The position numbers and the translations under genes are program-made. The notes below the pieces were generated by a model. The model had not been told where the DNA came from and ran no database searches. It worked only from the letters and a program-made list of their open reading frames with translations. A DNA stretch of 64,000 bases from Linnemannia elongata (lineage: Eukaryota; Mortierellomycota; Mortierellomycetes; Mortierellales; Mortierellaceae), in assembly GCA_036320915.1 (NCBI GenBank), contig JAXBDG010000002.1:4214485-4278484 (forward strand), read 5' to 3'. The stretch's first letter is position 1, and each line of letters opens with the position of its first letter. Shown here piece after piece: positions 47,420 to 57,938 of this stretch.

Positions 47420-47921
47420 GTACGTCGTAAGTGTCCCGAGTTGGTGTTCTTGGAACAATCACGGATCTTGTAACCAGTGGAGGGACACTTGAAACTGGAA
47501 TGGTTATTCAGGTCTAGCTGCATCTGCTTTTCTTGATCTAAGTTGCGGGACAGAGCAGAGTGCGAGATGGAGTTCAGTTTCTTGCGTGGTGGGAAGGATT
47601 GGATTTCGGCCTAGATTGGAGTACCAGAGGAGCTGATCGTAGAATTCCTCGAAGTTTTCGGCAATTTACATTACGGTAGCCAGGTCGGTGCGGAGGGTAG
47701 GTTTTCCTTACAGTGTTCACGCGGTCTGGGTTTCAGACCCCTGACGTAATAATGGATGGCTTCAGCTTCTCCAAGGTCGTCGAGGCCGGAGCGGAGGGTG
47801 TTAAAAAACTAGAAATTCCACTTGCTGGTAGAGTTGAACCAGAGATTTCAAGGTTTGATCTGTCAGTAAGGTTGTTTAGGTCGTTCGTGTCTAGAAAGCT
47901 CTTGAAGTTGGTGGCGTCCAT
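47420..47921 (-). pseudogene. Decayed LTR-retrotransposon gag fragment
   Basis: Three successive minus-strand frames give parts of a Gag-like protein. First comes an N-terminal piece from ATG at 47921. Then AIHYYVRGLKPRPRE (about 47725-47760) in a shifted frame, a typical Gag capsid helix. Then AENFEEFYDQLLWYSNLGR, and finally FKCPSTGYKIRDCSK (about 47452-47493), which looks like a CCHC zinc knuckle missing its first Cys and its His. At least two frameshifts and two stops interrupt it. No reverse transcriptase or paired LTR was found. Ty3-like affiliation is an inference from pattern. Confidence 0.55.
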
Positions 47922-48194
47922 TGTCCCTCAGCCCAAGTGATCGGAAGTCTACTTAATTCAAGCAACTCCCAATTAGCTTATGTCTCGCCTTGACCAGGAA
48001 TATCAGTGAATTTTACCTGGAGTAGACTATTTATTTGAGAGTTGCGAGCACCAGGCAATCTCTCATAGCACACAATTCAAACAATCGTCCATACAAAAAA
48101 TGAGGCCATGGTACATGATATGTCAAAGTGAAAAAAAATACCTTTTGCAGAGAGGATTCATGGACGTTTTTTTGCACCAACCAAGCTGACGAGT

Positions 48195-48745
48195 AGGTGA
48201 ATGTATATGATGTCCTTGTTGAGCAAGGAGTGGTATCAATCATTCGTGTAGGATTTAAAGCAGGAGAGATTCCTTGTTATCATTATTTAAGTGAGAGTGA
48301 GGAGTGGAGAGGGGTAGAGGCTGATTCTATGACAGGGCGAATACAAGGAGTGTGAGTGTATAATGATAGAAATGAACAATGAGTGAAAAGGATGACGATA
48401 AAGGATGTGGAGAGACGAGGGAAGACAAGAAGGTGAGAGATAGAAGAGCAGGTGAGCAAGAAAGAGAGACGGAAAATGAAAAAGACAAAGACAGTGCTGG
48501 AGAGTCGATTTCAATCCCCTTCCACGCAGAACATGGCCAAAAGAACATGGAGTTGCTTGCTTGGACACTTACTCCCACATACACACGACAACAAAAACAA
48601 AAACAGCTCCGTCGATTAAAAGGAGTCTTTTTCTTTGAAAGGAGAGAATGGGAATACGAAGATATCGAGGAGACATGCATATCAATGTGAGAGTGAATCT
48701 CAAGATCTCTATCAGTCTCACTCGTTGATGTACCTCAATGATCGT
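48195..48745 (+). repeat. Dispersed repeat, copy A
   Basis: It shares ordered blocks with 58868-59303 in the same orientation: AGGCTGATT followed by ATG-CAGGG, GTCGATTT followed by a C-run, and CTCTATCAGTCTCACT followed by GATG (48707 and 59255). It is diverged and non-coding, and followed closely by a poly-A tract at about 48763-48791. The element class is unknown. Confidence 0.5.
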
Positions 48746-48759
48746 AACGGTCCAAAAAA

Positions 48760-48794
<35 letters not shown>

Positions 48795-48889
48795 AAGAGA
48801 AAGAGAAAGAGAAAGACAAGCAGACAAAGAGGAGGGTAGGGCGCAAATCATGCAAGATGAAAGGTAATAAAATAGTTAGGTGAACCTTT

Positions 48890-49445
48890 ACTGCTACGTT
48901 CTGCTCCAAGTTGCCTGGTGTTGTGCTCGCCCCAGGGTTGCCAGGTTTAAGCAAGAATGCTTTTGTCCTTGTTCCATTGAGCATGCCCCGGGTTTCGTTC
49001 GTCATGTGATCTGGGTCCCCAACTAGACTCTTCCCCCCACCCTGACGCGGCTCAGTCCTAGGTATACCTTTCAGGTTGTACTTATACTCTGTCGCCTAGG
49101 TCCAGACAAGTACCTGTAAAGAGCTATATGCCTAGAACCATTCCGGCAACAGTCTTTGCCATTCTCCTCATTGCCGTTTTTCCTCATGGCCCATTTGCCC
49201 TTTGACATTCATTGCCATTTGCCTTTTCTCCATCACGGATCCTCATCTCTTCCTTGGTATAAATATGTCCCTTGCCCCCCTGTTATTGTTTCTTGGACTG
49301 CATCACCTCATTTCCCTTCCTCTCCCCCCTGGACGCTCGTTCCTCTGTTCACTTTTCTTCACTTTCTCTTTCTTCTATACAATAAATCGCACATAAATCA
49401 TATTTCTTCTTCGGAGCTCTGCCTGTTCATCGCATATCCGTAGTA
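48890..49445 (+). promoter_or_regulatory. Candidate solo LTR or orphan promoter unit
   Basis: A TATAAATA box (about 49257-49264) is followed about 115 bases later by AATAAA (49380-49385), with no coding sequence between them. This layout, promoter then polyadenylation signal at short distance, is that of an LTR. I could not identify TG...CA ends, a target duplication or a second copy. Confidence 0.25.
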
Positions 49446-50587
49446 ACTTGAATAACAACGCTTCGTCTATACCTGGAAACTCATATCTGATACCCTGTTT
49501 CCTGAGCCTTCTGTTCCTCACACCTTCACCTATCCTGCCTTGAGGAAAAGGTCAAGCCTGCCTTGTCTAGATCCTTTCTACAAAAAAATAAGGGGGGGGG
49601 GACGCGACCAGTAATGCATCTTAGCAGATGTTACTCTGATGATAAGCAAGGATAAGCTTGCCCTGAAAAGTATGCCACTTTGACAGGCACTCAAAATACC
49701 ATGGATGTTATGTTTTCCTTTTAGTGTCTACCGTTATGAAATGAACAGCGTGACATGGACAATTGTACTTGCCCAAAAAAAAAAAAAAAAAAAAAAAAAA
49801 AAGGTACATGATACCAAATGCTCAATGAAGATAGTCCTCAACGACAAATGTACATGTACATGTACGATCCGAGGCCCAGACCTGTCGCCCCCCTCTTTAT
49901 TTTCTCCACAGAGTAACGACCATCGATCCGCAGCTCCAAATTACATACTCAAGGCCTGGCCACAGATTTACAACTGCAGACACCCTCAAAAAAAACCCGA
50001 CAGAGACATGTAAACACATGTGCACTTACAAGCGCTCATTCAAACAAAGTACCAATCAAATCCTTTCTCCGATGCCCCAAAGAGAAGAATTTAGCTTATG
50101 AAGGATAGTAAGAAATCAAGAGGAGTGAACGACGAGTCGTATTAGGGCCCCTGTCTCTGCCTACTTTAATAGTGGAACTAGACCAAATGTGATTTCTACT
50201 ACGACTATCTGTTGGTTTGAATAAAAAATAGAAGTGTGCATGCTCCACTCCCTCAGAACGTAACGAAAGGTCAGTAACACGAAGTGAAAGTAGACTGTGC
50301 ATGTGCATGTACTTTTTGCTTTTCATTTCAGGTCTACCTTGACTAAACTTAATCTCCATTTGAGTGACTGTGCATTAAGAACACCAGGATAAAGACTTGC
50401 GGTCAGGGCAGATTTCTTTTTCTCCGACCTTGTTCTCTCTCTCTCCTCATTTCTTTCTCTTTACGACCTTCTTTCTCTCCCTCTCTCTCTCTCTCTCTTT
50501 GTTCAATATTATCCTTCATCTCTCACACCAACAACTCTCATCGCCCTCACTCATCCAACTCGACCTAAACAACAACAGCAACAAAAA

Positions 50588-52276
50588 ATGTCAAAATACA
50601 ACGACGGCTTGTATGATGATAGCGACACATACCAACTCAATCAGATGCAAGACCATAGCAATGCCAGCCACGACAACGTCCTCCTGATGGATGTAACCCA
50701 AGATGGTCTCAAGCGAGACCTTCGGCTCCGCCATATGGTCATGATCGCCATTGCTGGTACTATCGGTACCGGTCTCTTCCTCACTTCCGGTTCCACCATT
50801 GCTACCGCCGGTCCCGGCGGCGCCCTTCTTGCCTATGTCCTCGTCGGTATCTGGCTCGTCTTTGTCATGCAGGCCATTGGCGAGGTCGCCACCCTCCTCC
50901 CCCTCCCCGGTGCCTACAATGCCTGGGGTGGCCGTGTCTTTGACGAGGCCTTCTCCTTCCAGATGACTTGGATGTATTGTATCAACTGGGCATTGACTAT
51001 TCCAGCACAGTTGTCCGGTTCCGCACTGATTGTGTCGTTCTGGCTGCCCGAAGACACGAAGTTCCCTCCATGGATTGTGCCTGTAATCATTATCATCTTG
51101 ATGGTCTTCATCAACATTGCTGGTGTCAAGGCCTATGGTGAACTCGAGTACTGGTTCTCGATTCTCAAGGTTGTCACCATCATCATCTTTATCGTCTGCG
51201 GTATCCTTGTCGATGCAGGCGCTGTTGGTGGCCACACCTATGGATTCGAGAACTGGAAGATCGAGGGTGCTCCCTTCAAGGGCGGCTTTGTGAGCTTCAT
51301 CACCACCCTGATATCGGTCGGTTATGCCTATGGAGGAGCCGAGATGACCGGTCTCACCGCCGCCGAGTCCCGTAACCCTCACAAGCACGTCCCCAGGGCC
51401 GTCAACACCGTGTTGCTCCGCATCGCCTTCTTCTACATTGCCTCGATTTTCTTGCTCGGATCCATTGTTGCCAACAGCGATCCCCTGTTGGTCAACACTG
51501 ACCGTTCCGCTACCCGGGCCCCCTTCACCATTGTCTTTGCTAAGGCCGGTATCAGTGGTGCTGCCAACTACATGAACGCCGTCGTCTTTACCTCGGTCTT
51601 CTCGGCCATCAACTCCCAGTTCTACGTTACCACTCGCATGTTGCTAGCGCTCTCCCGTGAAGGCTGGGTTCACAAGTCGATCGGCTACATCAACTCGCGC
51701 GGTGTGCCCGTGGTTGCCGTCGGCGTTGTCACCGGCTGCTCCTGCCTGTCGTTGATCACCATCTTTATTGGTTCCGGTGTCGTCTTCCAGTGGTTCGTCT
51801 CGATCCTTGGTTCTATTAGCTTCCAGGGCTGGCTCTATATCCTGCTCCTCCACTTTCGCTTCCGCTACTGCTGGAAGGCCCAGGGCCGCGCCGTCACTGA
51901 TCTGCCCTATGTCGCCTGGGGCTACCCCTATGGCAACATCCTTGCCGCCATCATTGGCAGCTGCTGCATCGTTTGCAACTGTTACCTGTCGGTCATCAAC
52001 CCTCCTCAGTACCCTGGCATCAATGCCTCGGAGGAGCTGATGAATGCGTACCGCAGCAGACGCGACGGATATATGCAGGGTATCCTGGGTGCCTGGTTCC
52101 CCTGGTTCATGTCTGCGACCCTGTTCTTCTCTTACAAGTACATCTACGGAACCAAGCTCATCAATGCCGTTGATGCCGATCTCGACACTGGTCGCTTCAT
52201 CCCGTCCGAGTCTGACAAGGAGGACTTGAAGCCCCACGGTCCTCGGTGGAAGCGCATCATCAAGATTTTCGTCTAA
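50588..52276 (+). CDS. Amino-acid permease, APC superfamily (YAT type)
   Basis: Single-exon gene of 562 residues, starting at an ATG after an A-rich context. A hydrophilic N-terminus is followed by about twelve hydrophobic segments. The first carries GTIGTGLFLTSG, the unwound substrate-binding motif of APC transporters. AYGGAEMTGLTAAESRNPHK in the middle is the fungal YAT-family signature region. The family imports amino acids with protons across the plasma membrane; the exact substrate cannot be read from sequence. The leader 50400-50587 is C/T-rich with a CT dinucleotide run. GC-rich third positions and lack of introns suggest a well-expressed gene. The TTGTACC-AATTTATCC region after the stop is the likely 3' end. 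Confidence 0.93.
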   Translation: MSKYNDGLYDDSDTYQLNQMQDHSNASHDNVLLMDVTQDGLKRDLRLRHMVMIAIAGTIGTGLFLTSGSTIATAGPGGALLAYVLVGIWLVFVMQAIGEVATLLPLPGAYNAWGGRVFDEAFSFQMTWMYCINWALTIPAQLSGSALIVSFWLPEDTKFPPWIVPVIIIILMVFINIAGVKAYGELEYWFSILKVVTIIIFIVCGILVDAGAVGGHTYGFENWKIEGAPFKGGFVSFITTLISVGYAYGGAEMTGLTAAESRNPHKHVPRAVNTVLLRIAFFYIASIFLLGSIVANSDPLLVNTDRSATRAPFTIVFAKAGISGAANYMNAVVFTSVFSAINSQFYVTTRMLLALSREGWVHKSIGYINSRGVPVVAVGVVTGCSCLSLITIFIGSGVVFQWFVSILGSISFQGWLYILLLHFRFRYCWKAQGRAVTDLPYVAWGYPYGNILAAIIGSCCIVCNCYLSVINPPQYPGINASEELMNAYRSRRDGYMQGILGAWFPWFMSATLFFSYKYIYGTKLINAVDADLDTGRFIPSESDKEDLKPHGPRWKRIIKIFV

Positions 52277-53082
52277 AAACACACTCCTATTGTACCTATA
52301 TTAATTTATCCTGTGAATACACCTTTTTTTACTGTACTTGTTGCAATTGAGTTATGTTGGTAGAAAAAGGCCTGGGTTGCGTTAAGTGATTGTTGCCGCG
52401 GGAGTGGTTAGAGCGGTGCCGGTGCTAGGGTTGGCGTAGATCGCGCCAGCCTCCAATGTGAGAGAGAGTGTGTGCTAGAAAGAGAGAGAAACGACAAGAA
52501 GATTAGTGGGCGACAAGCAGCCCAGAATTGTCCGTGTAAGGATGGGGGCCAATCCTAACAGGTCACGAGTAACTCTCTCGACCACCAGCTAGCTTGTAAG
52601 GTCCAGAGTAAAGTTCTCGAAGAATGCCAGGAACGATGTGTTTGTTGAGGCAGATTAAGCCGAAAAGTTCCACAGCAGTGTTCCATTCGTGGGTCAGGTT
52701 GTGAATGATGAAATGCAGGCATTTAACTGGGAGTTGAGAAAAAAAGGATCATTTTGAATTGCGAATCGGCAATGAAATGCCGATGAAGAAGCAAACGAAT
52801 GAATAGGAAGGTAGGCGTGAAACGTGTGTTTTTTATGGTATGGCGGAGAAAGGAGAATAAAAGAAAGAGAATGGGGAAGCACTGTACGAGTGTGTAAGCT
52901 CAAAAAGAGGAAAAAAAGGTGGTCAGAAACGACGCCACCAAACTTAGCAACAAAAATTAGGTCCCCGCCAGGCTCACTTTTTTTTTATCCCTTTTTGCTT
53001 TCAGGCACAAGGTTTATTCAAAAAGTCGTCGCAGAATGCACGCGACTTCTCTTTAATTCCTTCAATAGTACATCCATGGTAG
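52277..53082. other. Intergenic region with an orphan exon
   Basis: It separates the permease from the broken NLR-like gene. Apart from the minus-strand coding-like segment at 52563-52726, and a further short minus frame ending near 52386 (contains EAGAIYANPSTGT), nothing was recognised. GA runs lie near 52460-52490. Confidence 0.4.
52563..52726 (-). pseudogene. Orphan coding-like exon, unknown family
   Basis: A CTCCCAG acceptor-like site (52727-52733) precedes an open frame: KCLHFIIHNLTHEWNTAVEL, continuing with a Leu/Ile-rich helix-like stretch and ending at TGA (52563-52565). The composition is that of a folded protein. No start or upstream exon was found within 350 bases, so it may be a gene remnant. 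I do not recognise the family. Confidence 0.4.
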
Positions 53083-55918
53083 CTATTTCTCTTGCTCAAT
53101 ATCTCCTACGCCAGATCCTTCCTCTCTAAGGGATAATGACTCGTCAACAGCACCGCGCTGGACCAATAACTTGTGGGAGAGTAAACTGAGACCAACGGCA
53201 CCCTTGAATGTCAGACCCACAGCGCACAGGCGCCCAATTTGAGAACCCCAGAGCATACGAACCGAAACATCTCCTGCCTCGGCACTCGAAATCCGCCAGA
53301 CTCGAACAGACCCATCTTTGGAACCAGTGACAAACTCCATCGACACCACCGGATTCCATGCAACGCTTGACACGGCCCTTGTATATCCGCTGACAACAGC
53401 AAGACAGGACAACCTATCAACCTCACCCGACCAGAGATGCGCCGTCTTGTCTTTGACAACCATGTAAACACTCCGGACACTCAGATTGGCCCCCTCGCCT
53501 ATCTCTTTGCCTTGAACATCGGTACTCTCAAGGTCCCACAATCGTGCATCCTAATACGGTTGCATGAGACCAACCAGCGACCACAACGCGAAAAGCTCAT
53601 ACCAACTATTACATAGTCAGCAGATGCAAAGAGAATACGCTCAACAACACCGGTTCGAACATCCAACAGCCGAATATTCCCTTCCCCGAAACCGCTCGCA
53701 CGCCAATGGCCGTTAGATGAATAAACGACCGGGCTGAGCATGCTTGTGAACAAAGAAGGAATCAATAGGGAAGCTCCTGTGGAAGAGTCCCAGCGTCGAA
53801 AGATCATGTAATGATAAGAGATTACAGAGAGACCGTCATGAGAGTATGTCACAGTTCGAACCTTGGAGGCAAGTTCTTGTGCATTAGAGCTAGAGCAGTT
53901 GGTGTTCACATCCCAGAGTCGTATAATCCCGTCCAGATCTCCCGACGCGATATGTAGGCCGTCTGGGGAAAAGGTACAGCAGGTGATCAAGTTGCCATGA
54001 CCCGATAACCTGGAGATGAATTGTCCACTCGATGAGTTCCACAAGCAAACGGTGTTGTCGATACTCGACGAGATAATCAACTTCCCAATCGGAGAGAAGG
54101 CAATATCTGTTAGCCGGCCGTCATCGCCATCAAGAATCAGACCCGTCTTTCCGGTGATTGCATCCGTCAGGCAAATCCTTGAAAAAGGGATGAGATAAGG
54201 CATGAGGGCGAGCTGCTGTTCATCTGCAGAAAGGGCCACGCGCAAAGCACTACTACGAGGAGTGACCCAGCCTGCCTCTGATACTCCTGTCTTCGGTTCC
54301 CAAACTCGAATGGTACCGCTGTTCGACACAAGTCTCTGTCCATCAGCCGAATACACGACACTCGAAACAGAGCCTTCAGGACTGTTCAAGACAAACAAGC
54401 ACTCTCCTGTCTCAGAGTTCCACAATCGAATCGTGCAGTTGCAGCTGGCCGACGCGATCTGCTTGCCGCAGGGTGAAAATGCCACTGAGTCCACCCAATT
54501 TGTATGCCCTTCCAAGACCAACAAAGTCTGGCCACTGAAGGAATCTCATACCTGACAGGTCATATCTCTGTAACCAAACACAAGGTGTCTGTTGTTGGGT
54601 GAAAAGGCGATACACACCACCTGACTCTGTCCTTTGTGTTGCCCTCGTACACAGTACCAGCCACTGATATCGCGCCTCCAATTGACTCCTGCAGGCTCCC
54701 AAGACCCTCGAGTACCGAAAGGCAGATCCAGCTTGAACACTGCAGTGACCTTGAACAGACCTTCAACAGCACTAGTGGAGTGTCTCCACACACTTTGAAG
54801 AGCGGTCTCGTCATAAAGCACATACTGGAGAGTCTGGAAGGTATAGCAGGCCTGATATAGCAGGTAGGGATCCGAGCTACCCTTCAGTTCCGACAAGAAT
54901 GCCGTCAGCGGCTCACGCTCGAGTACACGATCCAGACCCTGCACCTTATGGTCCGCCATAGCATCGAGGATCCTTGAGACAGCCAGAGTAAGGTGGTAGG
55001 AGTGCTCGGTCGAGTGCAGGTGAGTGTCCTGTAGGTGGAACCTGAGAATTCCAAGTATCTTGACCAAGTCATCAAAGACAAGGTAGTCAGATGAAGATTC
55101 TTGCACCAATTGAACAATTCCCTGTAGTATATCAACGTCAAGGATACGAGTATCGTCAAACTCCTTGATAAAGGTTGAGAGCAGCTTGCGGTAAGGCTCT
55201 TTCTCCAAGACAGTTCCAAGGGCGACAATCTCGGCGATTTTGGTGCAGTCCTTGCTGGCATCGGTCACAAACGGCTCCACCATCCGAGTGGCCAGCCAAC
55301 GCAGGCGATTCGCTTCCATTGGGTCCCTCCTCGTCGTCTCGAGCCAGTCGAGCTCGGTCTTGTCGAGGGCACGTTCCAGAAGAACAAGGGGACCAGCGCT
55401 CCCGCATCTTTCCCTGTAGCAACTTTCGGTGAGGACAATGTATCCTGTAGAAGCAACACGTTGCAGTAGACCAACTTCTGCGTAATCTCAATGCGTTTCT
55501 GAGGTTGAGGTAGCTCAGTCTTAATAGTAGGTCTGTAGACATCCTCGGCAAAAATCGTCTCAAGAACACGTAACGCGCTAAGGGGTTCTGAGAGCGCCTT
55601 CTCCTGCGCAGTGCTGGAGGTAGTGGACAGGTTATCTTCTGAAGGTTAGTTGTTGGCTTGAGAGAAAACAGAGGGAGGTCGAGTCAGCTGCTGAGAAGCA
55701 GGTCGAGAGTGCAATGACTGATTCGAGGCCTCGGGTTTGACCTCCTCGGACGTTGACTTCGAAGAGCCCCAGGACTCGCGGAACGTGCCGCTCTTCCTGG
55801 TGCTAGCGGTACTGTTGACGCTGTCACTGCTAGGGGTGTGGGGATCCAATTGGTCGAGAGGATGGTCGGTCATGTTGAAAGTATTGACAGCACAATTTGG
55901 ACGTGATGTACTCGTCAA
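53083..55918 (-). pseudogene. Broken NLR-like gene (ARM-like N-terminus and WD40 repeats, NTPase core missing)
   Basis: Reading successive minus-strand frames recovers one protein in order. The N-terminal disordered part starts at ATG 55918. FAEDVYRPTIKTELPQPQKR and then RLRWLATRMVE with the ARM-like helical domain follow. WD40 repeats come next (LEGHTNWVDSVAFSPCG, IRLWNSETGE, SFSPDGLHIASGDLDG-like units), then RLWDLESTD and GSVRVWRISSAEAGD. Lesions: in-frame TAA at 55646-55648; frameshift near 55400; frameshifts near 54720 and 54640; TGA at 54546-54548 where the repeat pattern calls for Trp; frameshift near 53548. Intact relatives I recall from Mortierella-type fungi carry a NACHT NTPase and pentapeptide repeats between the ARM-like and WD40 parts; here the two are joined directly. 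Such proteins are thought to act as intracellular sensors. The gene is almost certainly non-functional. Confidence 0.82.
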
Positions 55919-56321
55919 CTGACACGATCACGAACCCCAAGGCCTCCAGCTAATTTATGCAAGGCGAGAGAGGCAATAGCATTACTTGATATGTCTTCTT
56001 TGCTGTACAGTAGTTTTAAAAAAAAGGGGAGAAAGAGAACAGTATTATGCTTAACTCGGTCTTCAGCTACATAAAGAACTGAAAATGTCGAATAGGCCTA
56101 CCATGCTTGGATGTGAAGTTGTCATCGCCTGTAACAACCAAGGGACGCACCCCTTCGTCTCCCTTTCTCCACTTGCCCTTGATTCCACACAACCGGATGA
56201 CGGCACCGATAGCCTTGTTTAGTGTAGCGTCATGAGCCAACTTCAGGTTCCTTTTCTAGACCTTAAATATGATGGAACCGTAGAAGGCTCGAAGCCGCTT
56301 GTACTCCGAAAGTTTTACATT
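55919..56321. other. Intergenic region with a short coding-like relic
   Basis: A minus-strand stretch from about 56250 to 56080 translates without stops (contains KAIGAVIRLCGIKGKWRKG and RPLVVTGDDNF) but lacks a start and any recognised family. It may be a remnant of a gene or mobile element. The rest of this gap shows nothing. Confidence 0.3.
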
Positions 56322-57938
56322 TTATTCAGAGGATGAAGAAAGGACTCTTACATAGCTAATAATACCAAACCGAACGTACTTCACAGAAGACAACGAACCA
56401 ATCGCATCACTTACAATTCTCTTGAAATGAGCGCTGCACCAGCCTGCACAATCATCAGAACCGAAGGCCAGGTACACCTCACGCCAACCGGGCCTAAAAA
56501 TGTAGTCCTGAGGGTCATTGTAATCTTCAAACTCTGGGTCCCATTCAATACTGTCCCTTGATGTCCTCTCATTGCTTCCATAGTCTTCGTCACCCTCCTG
56601 CAAGTGATTATTCTCTCCCGCGAGTCTGAATCCATTGAACGTCGCACTCTCCAGGCCCGGACATGTCACCAGTTTGTCCAGAAATAGCAATGGTTGTCGA
56701 CGGTCACACGGTTCTCGGTAAAAGTGCACCGCCACCGCCAGATGTTTGAGTTGACTGCACTGCTCCAGGATTGTGCCCAAGTTGCTGAAGGAATCCCGAT
56801 AGTTATCGTCACGAATGTCCAGCTCCAGGGTCTCGAGACAGTCCCGGTGCACTGACAAAGCCTCCAAGAAAGTGTTGTCCAGCCTCATTCCACGCAGCGA
56901 GGCATGGGCCAAGTGTCCTGGAGCGCAAGCGTTGAGGAGGTGAAGAGCAGTGACACCCCATTGATGAAGCCGCCAAGTTTTCTCTTCCCAGTCGTTGCCA
57001 TGCTTAATCGTTTGCAGGCGTGGGCAGGACTTACGCAAAGTCAGACCCAGTGCCTTGCCCGTACTCCCCAAAAGGTCTCCAAACACAGCGGTCTCCAAAG
57101 CAGGAGCAATGTCAATTAACCAATAGAGCGTCAGCGGGCAACGGTTATGCTCAACATCCAGATGGAGCGTTTTGAGCTTGGTAAGCCTAATACGCCTACA
57201 CATCTGCTCCATCGTCTTAAACTCCTCGACTCCTGTTTCCATCGACGTTATAACCGTATATCGCGCCTTGCCCGTGTCGTCCCGTTTTGAGCGTTTGAGT
57301 AGAATGGAGTCACAGCGGGTCAGGCGGAGCTCCTCAAGGTGTCCTGCATTCTTGGCCAAGGCGCGGTAGAGATACTCGGTAAGAAAGATCCAGTCATCGA
57401 GACCCAGGTATCGCAGTCGTTGGAGAGATAAAATACTCGCAAAGTCCTTCAACTTCTCCCGTGATGAGTTCTTGCGGGTTCGCGCCCAATGAAGCACACG
57501 CAGTTCGGGGTTGGCGAGGATTAGGCGTTTAGCCCAAGTGCTGTCAACGGAGGAGGACAAACGGAGCTCTTGAAGGCGAGAGCAATAGAGCTCAGGCGAC
57601 TCGCGCATTCGACCCAATTGCCTATAGTAGCTTGAGAGGTCGAGGAAGCGAATGTACGAGCTGTTTTTCTGGACAATATCGACAGGAATGTCGTACTCTT
57701 CATTGCCCATACATTCGTAGGCGTTGCCAAGAGACTTGACGGCGGATTCGACAAAAACGGACCATAGGAGAGGTGTAAGGGTTGTGCGGAAGAGACGGTT
57801 GACGGATATGGCTGCGAGGAGATCTTTTGGTTTTAAGAGCCAGACGTCCTCGTAGGCTAAATGTACAGATTCCCAGAGTGGGATAAACTGGCCGATGGCG
57901 AGAACGATTTCGTAGAGGGAAAGTGGATGCGTGTTCAT
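56322..57938 (-). CDS. F-box / leucine-rich-repeat-like protein
   Basis: Single-exon gene of 538 residues from ATG at 57938; the frame is open further upstream but has no earlier ATG. The N-terminal 60 residues (LYEIVLAIGQFIPLWE, then LLAAISVNRLFRTTLTPLLW) fit a divergent F-box. The rest has irregular repeats of L-x2-L-x-L type (IRFLDLSS, LQELRLSS, LRYLGLDDW, LEELRLTRCD, LKTLHLDVEH, LETLELDI), as in fungal F-box/LRR substrate receptors of SCF ubiquitin ligases. An acidic insert lies near residue 455. The target is unknown. Genes of this kind are numerous in Mortierella-type genomes. Its 3' side is followed by the broken NLR-like gene on the same strand. Confidence 0.8.
   Translation of the reverse strand: MNTHPLSLYEIVLAIGQFIPLWESVHLAYEDVWLLKPKDLLAAISVNRLFRTTLTPLLWSVFVESAVKSLGNAYECMGNEEYDIPVDIVQKNSSYIRFLDLSSYYRQLGRMRESPELYCSRLQELRLSSSVDSTWAKRLILANPELRVLHWARTRKNSSREKLKDFASILSLQRLRYLGLDDWIFLTEYLYRALAKNAGHLEELRLTRCDSILLKRSKRDDTGKARYTVITSMETGVEEFKTMEQMCRRIRLTKLKTLHLDVEHNRCPLTLYWLIDIAPALETAVFGDLLGSTGKALGLTLRKSCPRLQTIKHGNDWEEKTWRLHQWGVTALHLLNACAPGHLAHASLRGMRLDNTFLEALSVHRDCLETLELDIRDDNYRDSFSNLGTILEQCSQLKHLAVAVHFYREPCDRRQPLLFLDKLVTCPGLESATFNGFRLAGENNHLQEGDEDYGSNERTSRDSIEWDPEFEDYNDPQDYIFRPGWREVYLAFGSDDCAGWCSAHFKRIVSDAIGSLSSVKYVRFGIISYVRVLSSSSE

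Larger units (their letters stand above)
45312..50587. other. Large repeat-bearing intergenic region (5.3 kb)
   Basis: The largest gene-poor gap in the left 53 kb. Parts I can resolve are listed separately: an orphan coding-like exon (45622-45789), a decayed gag (47420-47921), a dispersed repeat copy (48195-48745), and a candidate LTR-like promoter unit (48890-49445). Poly-A tracts lie at about 48763-48791 and 49775-49801. A TATATAAG element lies near 46004. The last 190 bases are the C/T-rich leader of the permease. The rest shows nothing I can name. Confidence 0.5.

Noticed and set aside
52380..52450. Possible tRNA suggested by a GAGTGGTTAGAGCGG-like A-box.
   Set aside because: No B-box of GGTTCGA type, no matching acceptor stem and no anticodon stem could be drawn.
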